A DNA stretch of 14,458 nt from an uncultured bacterium (GTDB taxonomy: Bacteria > Cyanobacteriota > Vampirovibrionia > Gastranaerophilales > Gastranaerophilaceae), in NCBI GenBank assembly GCA_945833895.1, contig CAMAGQ010000029.1, positions 1 to 14,458 on the forward strand. The letters are read 5' to 3'. Under the pieces are notes generated by a model. It made no database searches, was not told where the DNA came from, and saw only the letters and a list, made by a program, of their open reading frames with translations. Below are positions 7,695 through 14,458 of the stretch, in pieces. A program made the translations under genes and the position numbers. How positions within the stretch are numbered: position 1 is the stretch's first letter; each line of letters opens with the position of its first letter.

Positions 7695-8762
7695 ATGATA
7701 AACAGAAGAAAAACCAAAGAAATTACAATCGGAAATGTAAAAATCGGTAATAATAACCCGATTTCCGTACAGTCAATGTGTAACACTGACACAAGAGATA
7801 TAGAAAAAACATCACGTCAAATCAGAGAACTGGCAGATGCGGGTTGTGAACTTGTAAGACTCGCAGTTTTAAACGAAGATGCCGCAGATGCAATTAAAAC
7901 ATTGGTAAAGACTTCACCTGTTCCGCTGATTGCAGATATTCATTTTGATTACAAACTGGCAGTGCAATGTATTAATAACGGAATTTCCGCATTAAGATTA
8001 AACCCGGGAAATATCGGCAAACGTGAAAATGTTGAAACAGTCGTAAAACTTGCAAAACAGCAAAAAACACCTATAAGAATAGGTGTAAACGCAGGTTCAT
8101 TGGATAAAAATTTGCAAGACCTTGAAGTTTCGCTTGCCGAAAAAATGGTAGAAAGTGCAATGTCACATGTAAGAATATTGGAAGACCTTGATTTTGACCT
8201 TATAAAAATATCGTTAAAATCCTCCGATGTTTTAACAACAATCAAAGCGTACGAATTGATGTCCCAAAGGGTTGACTATCCTCTGCATTTAGGTATAACA
8301 GAGGCAGGAACATTGAAAAACGGTTTAATAAAATCATCTGTGGGTATGGGTGCAATACTTGCAATGGGTATTGGTGACACAATAAGAGTTTCGCTTACTG
8401 AAAATCCGGTTGAAGAAGTTTATGCAGGCTACGAAATTCTAAAAAGTCTGAAACTTAGAAACCATGGAGTTAATTTTGTTTCATGCCCGACTTGCGGAAG
8501 AACTCAAATTGACTTGATTAACCTGGCAAAACAAGTTGAAAACAGGTTTAAAAATCTTGATTACCCTATAACAATTGCTACAATGGGCTGTGTTGTGAAC
8601 GGACCGGGGGAAGCAAAGCATGCTGATTTCGGAATTGCAGGCGGCATCGGCGAAGGACTTGTATTCAAAAAGGGCGAAATCGTCGCTAAAGTTCCTGAAA
8701 AAGATTTGTTGAACAAACTTGAAGAAGTTATTTCAGAGTCGTTAAACATTTCATTAAAATAA
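7695..8762 (+). CDS. ispG: 4-hydroxy-3-methylbut-2-en-1-yl diphosphate synthase (IspG/GcpE)
   Basis: This 4Fe-4S enzyme reduces methylerythritol cyclodiphosphate to HMBPP, the penultimate step of the MEP isoprenoid pathway. The TIM-barrel N-terminal domain starts with the usual RRKT...V...GN...ISVQSM. The C-terminal cluster domain has C264 and C267 (SCPTCGRTQ), C299 and catalytic-site E306 (CVVNGPGE). The length is 355 aa, so this is the short bacterial form without the plant-type insert. I start at the ATG at 7695 because MxxRRKT matches the family. A TTG 18 bases upstream is in frame but lies inside the promoter. Neither start has a Shine-Dalgarno sequence, and the -10 box is six bases before the ATG, which suggests a leaderless mRNA. 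Confidence 0.96.
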   Translation: MINRRKTKEITIGNVKIGNNNPISVQSMCNTDTRDIEKTSRQIRELADAGCELVRLAVLNEDAADAIKTLVKTSPVPLIADIHFDYKLAVQCINNGISALRLNPGNIGKRENVETVVKLAKQQKTPIRIGVNAGSLDKNLQDLEVSLAEKMVESAMSHVRILEDLDFDLIKISLKSSDVLTTIKAYELMSQRVDYPLHLGITEAGTLKNGLIKSSVGMGAILAMGIGDTIRVSLTENPVEEVYAGYEILKSLKLRNHGVNFVSCPTCGRTQIDLINLAKQVENRFKNLDYPITIATMGCVVNGPGEAKHADFGIAGGIGEGLVFKKGEIVAKVPEKDLLNKLEEVISESLNISLK

Positions 8763-8818
8763 TGAAAAAATCATTCAAACAGTATATGACGAAGTTATGT
8801 AAACAAATTATAATATTA

Positions 8819-8847
8819 TTGCAATAGTAGTAAAAAAAAACTATAAT
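8819..8847 (+). promoter_or_regulatory. Sigma70-type promoter of the exported three-gene operon
   Basis: TTGCAA (8819-8824) and TATAAT (8842-8847) are separated by 17 bases, with a start point expected near 8854. The -35 box sits at the centre of a perfect 10-bp palindrome, TATTGCAATA (8817-8826), which could serve as an operator. The ribosome binding site AGAGGTG follows at 8858-8864. Confidence 0.65.
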
Positions 8848-8867
8848 TTATATAAAAAGAGGTGACT

Positions 8868-9185
8868 ATGAAAAAATTATTACTTATCGCAATAGCTGCA
8901 ACAATTCCTGCTGTCGCACACGCAGCAATATCAGTTGATGAAATGACAAACCCTACGGCTGTCAGAAACAACGGATACTCTGCACAAATGGCTGATGCTA
9001 TTTCTGTAACTAAAGCACGTTCTAACAGTGAAGAGTTTTACACAAATGACGAGGAAGCATTCAGAAAACAAAATAAATTTGTAAGATTCTGGAGAAAGTT
9101 ATATGTATATACAGATCCTGCTGCAGAAGATTATTCATTCTTCCACCATGACACTAATACATCTCCAACATACAAAGATTTATAA
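8868..9185 (+). CDS. Small secreted protein of unknown function (105 aa)
   Basis: A clear signal peptide (MKK, then a hydrophobic core to residue 17) ends in AHA, with signal peptidase I cleavage expected after residue 19. The mature part is about 86 residues, polar, with a basic-aromatic patch (KFVRFWRKLYVY, about 70-81) and an aspartate-rich tail ending SPTYKDL. I recognise no family. The start is the ATG at 8868, with AGAGG five bases upstream; a GTG six bases earlier lies inside the ribosome binding site. It is the first gene of an operon with the TPR protein (ATG one base after this stop) and the GHL10 hydrolase, which suggests a common role in the periplasm or cell wall. Confidence 0.85.
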   Translation: MKKLLLIAIAATIPAVAHAAISVDEMTNPTAVRNNGYSAQMADAISVTKARSNSEEFYTNDEEAFRKQNKFVRFWRKLYVYTDPAAEDYSFFHHDTNTSPTYKDL

Positions 9186-9186
9186 T

Positions 9187-9837
9187 ATGGCAAAAAGGAC
9201 TGCCTGTTTGTTAGTTTTACTTGCATTAGGCTGTCCTTCTTTCGCTGTAGAATATGGGACTGTAAAATATAATGACAGCACTATCGATTATTCCGTAATC
9301 GATAAAAATACTGTGCTAAACAGAGCCGATTCTTATTTTGAAAAAGCCCTAAAAGCAACAGACAAAAAGGAACAGGAAAACCTGTTACAAAAAGCAAGCG
9401 GGGAATATTTTATACTTACACGTATTGAACCTCAAAATTTACGTTATATGGTTCAAATGGCACGTATTTATGACTTGGAAAACAATAACAATTATGCCAA
9501 AGAATATTTCTTTAATGCTCTAAAAATGGACAAACATAACGCCCGAACCAATTACTACTTTGGGGAATATTATTACAAACGAAACGAGTACGAAAAAGCA
9601 TTATATTTTTATAATACCGCTCTTGAAAACGGGCATGGCGAAAATTACGAAATACTGATAAAAATGGCAGTCATGTACGAAAAATTGGGAGATTTACTGA
9701 GAGCAAATCAATACTACAAAAAAGCGTATATTATAAATCCATCAAACACAAAATTATCCGGTAAGATAAAAGAAATAGAGCAAGTAAAATACAAAAACAC
9801 AAACTATTATAAAAAGGGGAGCAGACAAAAGAAGTGA
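9187..9837 (+). CDS. Secreted TPR-repeat protein (216 aa)
   Basis: A signal peptide (MAKR, then a hydrophobic core) is likely cleaved after A20 (PSFA-VEYG). C16 is preceded by ALG, a poor lipobox, so a lipoprotein is less likely. About three to four TPR units follow from residue 44 to 195, for example YMVQMARIYDLENNNNYAKE, NYYFGEYYYKRNEYEKALYF and MAVMYEKLGDLLRANQYYKK. The tail is basic and Tyr/Lys-rich. The ATG at 9187 is one base after the stop of the small secreted protein (TAATATG), and the stop overlaps the next start as GTGA (9834-9837), so translation is coupled on both sides. I reject an earlier in-frame start at 9103 because it overlaps the upstream gene and would bury the signal peptide. 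Likely a periplasmic scaffold for its neighbour. Confidence 0.88.
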   Translation: MAKRTACLLVLLALGCPSFAVEYGTVKYNDSTIDYSVIDKNTVLNRADSYFEKALKATDKKEQENLLQKASGEYFILTRIEPQNLRYMVQMARIYDLENNNNYAKEYFFNALKMDKHNARTNYYFGEYYYKRNEYEKALYFYNTALENGHGENYEILIKMAVMYEKLGDLLRANQYYKKAYIINPSNTKLSGKIKEIEQVKYKNTNYYKKGSRQKK

Positions 9838-11684
9838 AAAAAGCGTATCTGACAATTTTAATTTTATCACTATTATCCACCACAGAAGCCGCATTTTCAC
9901 ACGAAATAAAACTTCTTGATGAACCAGACACACAAGTTGAAGAGGAATTTGTCCACTCATTTTCCCCGTTAATCTTTAGCGGTTCTGAAGTGATTTTTAA
10001 ACAAGTATCAACAAAAATATCCTCAATCGACCCGTTACTTGCCTCAAACCATTTCCCCGGAGGAAGAGGCACAAATCAACTTGTCATTTATACACCAAAC
10101 TACGGAGTTCACACGGGAACTAACGAATTTGGAGCAGAAGCAATCGTTGAAGATAATATTGTAACCTCAATCAGCGGTGCGGATTCAACTATCCCAAACA
10201 ACGGTATAGTAATCAGCGGTCACGGCTCTGCGAAAAACTGGATAGTTCAAAATTTGTCTGTAGGTTCAAAGGTTTACGTCGATATAATGAACAAAACCCT
10301 AACCGTATATACGACCTCTGAAAGTTATACTTACGAAGCAAAATCTAAAATTTCAGAAGCAAAAAACCTGATGAATTTTTATGCAAATCGCATGCCGGGT
10401 TACAACGCAACCTTACCAAACTCATATATTCAAACGGCGGAAAACTATCTTAAAATCGCAGAAACCGAAACCAAGAACAGTTCTATATTAAAACAATATA
10501 CTCAAGAAGCGATTGATGCGGCAGGCATGGCAATAAAAACCTCTCTTCCGTACATGAAAAACGAAATGAAAGGAACATGGATTCGTCCGACTGAAACTTC
10601 AAAAGAACAAATTATTGCAACACTTGATAAAATGAAAACCGACGGGTTTAACAGCATCTTTTTGGAAACCTATTTTCATGGAAAAACAATTTTCCCGAGT
10701 GCGACAATGAATAAATACGGATTTACTATACAAAACGAAACCTTTCAAGGCTTTGACCCGTTAGAAGTTTGGATAACAGAAGCACACAAAAGAGGAATAC
10801 AGGTTCACATCTGGTTTCAATCTTTCTATGTGGGAAACCAACCGCCATACAGCAATCCGTCAAGCATACTTGCCGTAAGACCTGACTGGGGAAACAAAAC
10901 CAAACGAGGAGCGGATTCTGTCGGTGCAACAAAATCCGTATCGGAACACAACGGATATTTTATTGACCCTGCGAACCCTGAAGTACAGGAATTTTTACTG
11001 GAGTTGCTTGATGAAATCATAACAACCTATAATCCTGACGGCATAAATCTTGATTACATAAGATACCCGAATGCCAATGCCGGCAACGATATGAACGCCT
11101 GGGGATTTACAACATACGCAAGAGAAGAGTTTAAAGACCTGTACGGAACTGACCCTATAGAGTTAACAACAGCGGATGTAAGTTGGTACGATTGGAATCA
11201 ATATCGCAGAGATAAAGTTTCAAATTTTGTAAAAAGAGCAGGTGAATTGTGCAGAAGAAAACACACATACGTAAGCACGGTAATCTTTCCTGATATTGCC
11301 GCTGCTCTGTCAACAAAGCAACAAAATTGGACAAAATGGACAACCGAAAACTATGTTGACGGATTTACACCGTTATTTTTAACTTACGACCCTAAAATGC
11401 TCAGCACAATGATGTACGATATTATGCGGATAAAAAATTACAAAACAGACCTATACGCAGGATTATTTGTAACATTTATGGGCGGTGCACCTGAAGATTT
11501 AATCAAACAAATTCACCAGTCAAGATTGATGAACGCCAACGGGGTGATTATATTTGACTATGCTCACACAACTCCTGTATATACAGCAACTTTAACCGCA
11601 AGCGTATTCAACGAAAATCCGTCAAACAAAGAATCTTCAACTACGATTGCTAAAAAAAAAAGATGGTGGAAGAAGAAGTCGTAA
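9834..11684 (+). CDS. Exported GHL10-family glycoside hydrolase with N-terminal beta domain
   Basis: A signal peptide (about 1-20) is followed by a beta-rich domain at about 80-160. Its motifs (YTPNYGVHTGTN, EAIV, IPNNGIVISGHG) resemble the region found with NAGPA-type phosphodiester glycosidase domains. Next come a helical linker (165-240) and a GHL10 TIM barrel (about 244-580), recognised by GTWIRPT, FLETYFHG, EAHKRGIQVHIWF and DGINLDYIRYP at 402-412, with VDGFTPL and YAGLF later. The relative studied in E. coli, DigH (YddW), cuts denuded peptidoglycan glycans at the divisome, so a cell-wall role is likely; the substrate here is inferred. The start is GTG, overlapping the upstream TGA. The annotated end is a basic RWWKKKS tail just after a run of ten A residues, where other frames stay open. 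Confidence 0.9.
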   Translation: MKKAYLTILILSLLSTTEAAFSHEIKLLDEPDTQVEEEFVHSFSPLIFSGSEVIFKQVSTKISSIDPLLASNHFPGGRGTNQLVIYTPNYGVHTGTNEFGAEAIVEDNIVTSISGADSTIPNNGIVISGHGSAKNWIVQNLSVGSKVYVDIMNKTLTVYTTSESYTYEAKSKISEAKNLMNFYANRMPGYNATLPNSYIQTAENYLKIAETETKNSSILKQYTQEAIDAAGMAIKTSLPYMKNEMKGTWIRPTETSKEQIIATLDKMKTDGFNSIFLETYFHGKTIFPSATMNKYGFTIQNETFQGFDPLEVWITEAHKRGIQVHIWFQSFYVGNQPPYSNPSSILAVRPDWGNKTKRGADSVGATKSVSEHNGYFIDPANPEVQEFLLELLDEIITTYNPDGINLDYIRYPNANAGNDMNAWGFTTYAREEFKDLYGTDPIELTTADVSWYDWNQYRRDKVSNFVKRAGELCRRKHTYVSTVIFPDIAAALSTKQQNWTKWTTENYVDGFTPLFLTYDPKMLSTMMYDIMRIKNYKTDLYAGLFVTFMGGAPEDLIKQIHQSRLMNANGVIIFDYAHTTPVYTATLTASVFNENPSNKESSTTIAKKKRWWKKKS

Positions 11685-11788
11685 AACTTGGCGTAAGCAA
11701 CATAAGACTAAGGAATAATCCGCAAGAAACAAAAAAATCTGCTCAACCTGAACAAAAAAGTGGTTTCTGGATTTTTAGTAAAAATTAA
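11652..11788 (+). other. A10 slippery tract with alternative-frame tail (or 41-codon ORF)
   Basis: Ten A residues (11652-11661) followed by G lie 21 bases before the GHL10 stop codon. In the -1 frame a TAA at 11651 closes the upstream side, and the frame is then open from inside the A run to TAA at 11786-11788. From an ATG at 11663 this gives 41 codons, starting MVEEEVVKLG and ending KSGFWIFSKN. The +1 frame is also open, to a TAA at 11716-11718, with a basic tail. No Shine-Dalgarno sequence precedes the ATG. It may be a programmed or transcriptional frameshift that extends the hydrolase, a recent indel, or chance. Confidence 0.35.
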
Positions 11789-11795
11789 TATTATA

Positions 11796-11824
11796 TTTAC
11801 AACAAACCATGCTTTTACTATAAT
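11796..11824 (+). promoter_or_regulatory. Sigma70-type promoter of glyS
   Basis: TTTACA (11796-11801) and a perfect TATAAT (11819-11824) are exactly 17 bases apart. The start point is expected near A11831, giving a leader of about 27 bases that holds AGAGG (11846-11850), seven bases before the ATG. There is no room for a T-box riboswitch. Confidence 0.75.
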
Positions 11825-11857
11825 TTTAGCAGACAATAGAGATATAGAGGATTTAAA

Positions 11858-13846
11858 ATGAGCATTTATTTATTGGAAGTTGGAACAGAAGAATTACCTT
11901 ATAAGTTTATCCCGCAAGCAATTGAACAATTAAACTGCGGATTTAAAAATTTCTTAAATGATAACAAAATAAAATTTGACGATATTAAAGTTTACGCAAC
12001 ACCGAGAAGACTTGCCGTAATCGTTGACGGACTTGACTCTAAAACAGCTGATGAAGAAAAAATCATAAAAGGTCCTATAAAGACCGTTGCTTACGACGAA
12101 AACGGAAATCTAACAAAAGCAGGCGAAGGTTTTGCAAGAAAAAATAACCTGACAGCAGACGATTTGTATGTTGAAAATAACTACGTACACGCAAAAATCG
12201 TTGTGAAAGGTAAATCAATTTCTGAACTGTTAAAAGAAAACGTTCCGTCAATATTTATGAAATTACAAGGCTCACACTTCATGAGATGGGGTTACAATGA
12301 AGAAAAATTCTCAAGACCTATCAAATGGATTGTTTCAATCTTAGATAATGATGAAGTTAAGATTAAAATTATCGATAAAGAATCTTCTATTTATTCAAGA
12401 GGTCACAGATTTTCAGAACAAAAAGTTCTTATTGACAATCCTCGCAACTATCTTGATATTATGAGAAAAGTTTACGTAATTGCAGACCAGAACGAACGTA
12501 AAGAAATTATTATCAAAAAGGCAAAAGAAACAGCACAAACAGTTGGTGCAGAACCTTATTACACGGAGGATTTGTTAGAAGAAGTTACATTTATCACAGA
12601 ATATCCGGTTCCTGCACTTTGCGAATTTGACCCGAGATATCTTGATATTCCTGAAGAAGTTACCGTTACAGTTATGGCAGTTCACCAAAGATATTTTGCA
12701 CTGTATAAAAACGGAAAACTTATAAATAAATTTATTACAATGACAAACTATATCGGCAATGAGTTCAAAAATGTTCAAGCCGGAAACGTCAGAGTAATCA
12801 AAGCAAGACTTGATGATGCTGTATTTTTCTTTAATGAAGATACGAAAAAACCGCTTGTTGATTACGTTGAAGCACTAAAAGGGGTAACCTTCCAAAAGGG
12901 AATGGGGTCAATGTATGACAAAACTCAAAGACTAATCGAAACATCAAAGAAAATTGCTCAGGATTTAAACCTTCCTGACACCGATATCGTCAGAACCGCT
13001 CAGTTGTGTAAGGCCGATTTAACAACAAACCTTGTATTTGAGTTTACGGAATTGCAAGGATTTATCGGTGCTGATTACGCAAGAGTTTCAAAAGAAAACG
13101 AAAAAGTTGTTCAAGGTATAAAAGAACACTACTTCCCGCTAAACGCTGAAAGCGAAACAGCAAAAGGAATTGAAGGACAAATCGTTGGTATTGCCGATAA
13201 AATTGATACCGTATGTGCAGTATTTGCGGCAGGTAAAAAACCTACAGGCTCATCTGACCCGCTGGGAGTCAGAAGAGCGGCTCTAGGTGTTATCAGAACT
13301 GTCTTAGATAGCAACCTTAACATAAATATCGACAAATATATTAAATCTTCACTAAAACTTTTACCGGTACAAAGAGATTGTGCGGAAGAAGTTAACGAAT
13401 TTTTCATCCAAAGAATGATAATATTCCTAAGCGAAAATTACAATAAAAATGTTCTTGAAGCCTGTGCTGTTAAAAATCCGCTTGAAAATATCGCGGATTA
13501 CGCACAGAGAGTTCAAATTGTAAAAGACTTGAACTCTCCGCAGTTAGTGGAAAATGCAAACAGAGTTATCAGAATTTTGAAAGACAATTCATCTGATAAA
13601 ATTGATGAAAAATATTTCGTAGAAGATGCTGAAAAATCTCTTTATAATGAAGTCAAAAAAATAACTTCTGATACAGATTACAAAAATTACTTACAAAATT
13701 TGGAAAATCTTAACCCGTTTGTAACTAAATTTTTTGATGATGTATTGGTAATGGATAAAGATGAAAACGTTAAAAATAACAGAATTGCGCTTTTGACATT
13801 ACTGAAAGAGAAGTATAATCATTTGACAGACTTCAGTAAATTATAA
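11858..13846 (+). CDS. glyS: Glycyl-tRNA synthetase beta subunit
   Basis: This is the beta chain of the alpha2beta2 bacterial glycyl-tRNA synthetase, which recognises tRNA(Gly) while the alpha chain (GlyQ) activates glycine. The N-terminus is the family signature (LLEVGTEELPYKFIP, about 5-19), followed by ATPRRLAV near residue 47. The IADKIDTVCAVFAAG and PTGSSDPLGVRRAALG block at about 445-477 is highly typical. The C-terminal part should be the anticodon-binding domain. The length of 662 aa is slightly shorter than E. coli GlyS (689). The ATG is well supported by AGAGGA. glyQ is not next to it in this window, and the gene has its own promoter, so the subunits are encoded apart or in a different order from the common glyQS pair. 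Confidence 0.96.
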   Translation: MSIYLLEVGTEELPYKFIPQAIEQLNCGFKNFLNDNKIKFDDIKVYATPRRLAVIVDGLDSKTADEEKIIKGPIKTVAYDENGNLTKAGEGFARKNNLTADDLYVENNYVHAKIVVKGKSISELLKENVPSIFMKLQGSHFMRWGYNEEKFSRPIKWIVSILDNDEVKIKIIDKESSIYSRGHRFSEQKVLIDNPRNYLDIMRKVYVIADQNERKEIIIKKAKETAQTVGAEPYYTEDLLEEVTFITEYPVPALCEFDPRYLDIPEEVTVTVMAVHQRYFALYKNGKLINKFITMTNYIGNEFKNVQAGNVRVIKARLDDAVFFFNEDTKKPLVDYVEALKGVTFQKGMGSMYDKTQRLIETSKKIAQDLNLPDTDIVRTAQLCKADLTTNLVFEFTELQGFIGADYARVSKENEKVVQGIKEHYFPLNAESETAKGIEGQIVGIADKIDTVCAVFAAGKKPTGSSDPLGVRRAALGVIRTVLDSNLNINIDKYIKSSLKLLPVQRDCAEEVNEFFIQRMIIFLSENYNKNVLEACAVKNPLENIADYAQRVQIVKDLNSPQLVENANRVIRILKDNSSDKIDEKYFVEDAEKSLYNEVKKITSDTDYKNYLQNLENLNPFVTKFFDDVLVMDKDENVKNNRIALLTLLKEKYNHLTDFSKL

Positions 13847-13851
13847 GTAAT

Positions 13852-13879
13852 TTGACAATTTTGTTAATTTTTGTAAAAT
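13852..13879 (+). promoter_or_regulatory. Sigma70-type promoter of the 105-residue protein
   Basis: A perfect TTGACA (13852-13857) and TAAAAT (13874-13879) are 16 bases apart, just after the glyS stop. The leader would be about 65 bases. The -35 overlaps a loose inverted repeat (TTGACAA with TTGTTAA), which may be regulatory or a weak glyS terminator. Confidence 0.6.
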
Positions 13880-13951
13880 AGATGATGAAAATAGTCAATT
13901 AATTTATTTACGAGACTTTTAATTAATACAAAGTAAAAAGTAGAGGTAGTC

Positions 13952-14269
13952 ATGCTAAACCGATTTAAAAATTTAGAAATTATTAAAAAAATTAAAGAAA
14001 GTGTTAATCCGCGTTTTGGCTGGCTGGCATTTTCAAACAAGAATAAACTTGATAAAAGCACAACGGATTATTTAGAGTCAATCACAGGCGTTGAGGATAT
14101 TCAAACGTTTTCTGACGAACAAGAGCTGGAAGCAATGGTCAGAGCCCAACTCAAAGAAGAATTTCCAAACATCGAAAGTATGAAATCTTATGAGTTGTTA
14201 GTTGATGCAGTTGTGCACAATATGAAGAAAAAACAGCTTCAAGCCGCTGACAATCTTGATATAGAATAA
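13952..14269 (+). CDS. Hypothetical small cytoplasmic protein (105 aa)
   Basis: I recognise no family. There is no signal peptide or membrane segment. The N-terminal third is strongly basic and helical (MLNRFKNLEIIKKIKES, then NPRFGWLAF). The rest is acidic and helical (for example DEQELEAMVRAQLKEEF), ending in an acidic NLDIE. The charge split and size suggest a small protein-binding or nucleic-acid-associated factor, but that is only a guess. The start is well supported by AGAGG (13942-13946), five bases before the ATG. It has its own promoter and its own strong terminator, so it is probably a single-gene transcript of good expression. Confidence 0.8.
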   Translation: MLNRFKNLEIIKKIKESVNPRFGWLAFSNKNKLDKSTTDYLESITGVEDIQTFSDEQELEAMVRAQLKEEFPNIESMKSYELLVDAVVHNMKKKQLQAADNLDIE

Positions 14270-14292
14270 TAAGATTGTTAAATTATTTAATC

Positions 14293-14325
14293 AAAAAATA
14301 ATACCCGCATAGGGTATTATTTTTT
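14293..14325. terminator. Bidirectional intrinsic terminator
   Basis: A perfect 14-bp inverted repeat, AAAAAATAATACCC (14293-14306) with GGGTATTATTTTTT (14312-14325), surrounds a 5-base loop (GCATA). The A and T runs at the outer ends give a U tract on either strand. It lies 24 bases after the stop of the 105-residue protein. Confidence 0.85.
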
Positions 14326-14341
14326 GGGTTTAAAATCCATT

Positions 14342-14391
14342 ATTCAATATATTTATTGAATTGCCAATATTAATATTGAATTATCAATAAA
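14342..14391. repeat. Cluster of AT-rich inverted repeats (operator-like)
   Basis: Three adjacent symmetric elements share a TATTGAAT-like core. ATTCAATA-TATT-TATTGAAT (14342-14361) has 8-bp arms. CAATATTAATATTG (14365-14378) is a perfect 14-bp palindrome. ATTGA-ATTA-TCAAT follows (about 14375-14388). They lie between the terminator and the next gene start, in the position expected of an operator region. Confidence 0.45.
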
Positions 14392-14429
14392 TACATAAAC
14401 AATAGATTATCATTAGAAAAGAAGAAAAC

Positions 14430-14458
14430 GTGAAAAACCCGATTCTAAATGAAATTAA
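14430..14458 (+). CDS. Start of a gene that runs off the window (partial)
   Basis: A GTG at 14430 opens a frame reading MKNPILNEI to the window edge. An A/G-rich stretch (GAAAAGAAG) lies 5-13 bases upstream and could be a weak ribosome binding site. There is too little sequence to name it. The preceding terminator and repeat cluster support a new transcription unit here. Confidence 0.4.

Noticed and set aside
8761..8775. AATGA-AAAAA-TCATT as ispG terminator
   Set aside because: The stem is a 5-bp AT-rich one with no U tract after it.
9103..9186. Longer N-terminus for the secreted TPR protein
   Set aside because: It overlaps the small secreted protein and would place 28 residues in front of a good signal peptide.

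Overview
The window reads as an ordinary stretch of a low-G+C bacterial chromosome that uses the standard genetic code; TGA ends at least two of its genes. There are no mobile elements, CRISPR arrays, rRNAs or tRNAs that I can see. Gene content points to a diderm, non-photosynthetic lineage: a heptosyltransferase-type GT9 enzyme, several exported TPR and cell-wall proteins, IspG of the MEP pathway, and a separate-subunit glycyl-tRNA synthetase beta chain. Base composition and the overall style of the hypothetical proteins make me think of Gastranaerophilales (Melainabacteria/Vampirovibrionia, gut relatives of cyanobacteria). That is an inference from impression, not a match I could run.

Left half, minus strand (read right to left from 7651 to 63). 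A metallophosphoesterase, a YkgJ-type cysteine-cluster protein, rlmN (23S rRNA/tRNA A2 methyltransferase) and nadE (glutamine-dependent NAD+ synthetase) are packed with gaps of 9, -4 and 34 bases and look like one operon. Next come a membrane-anchored TPR protein with its own short-leader promoter, a GT9 glycosyltransferase whose promoter appears to give a leaderless mRNA, and a lone hypothetical protein.

Right half, plus strand. ispG diverges from the metallophosphoesterase over a very small intergenic region with an inverted repeat and an extended -10 set exactly for a leaderless start. A strong promoter then drives three tightly joined genes for exported proteins: a small secreted protein, a secreted TPR protein and a two-domain GHL10 glycoside hydrolase (related to the peptidoglycan glycosidase DigH). 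The GHL10 gene ends on a run of ten A residues with other frames open behind it. glyS follows with its own consensus promoter, then a 105-residue hypothetical protein with a perfect TTGACA -35 box and a strong two-way terminator. After a cluster of AT-rich inverted repeats a last gene begins and runs off the window.

The most interesting points are the two predicted leaderless transcripts in a genome that otherwise uses AGAGG/AAGGA ribosome binding sites, the A10 slippery end of the GHL10 gene, the three-gene exported module, and the operator-like repeat cluster near the right edge. No clearly new defence or mobile system is visible.
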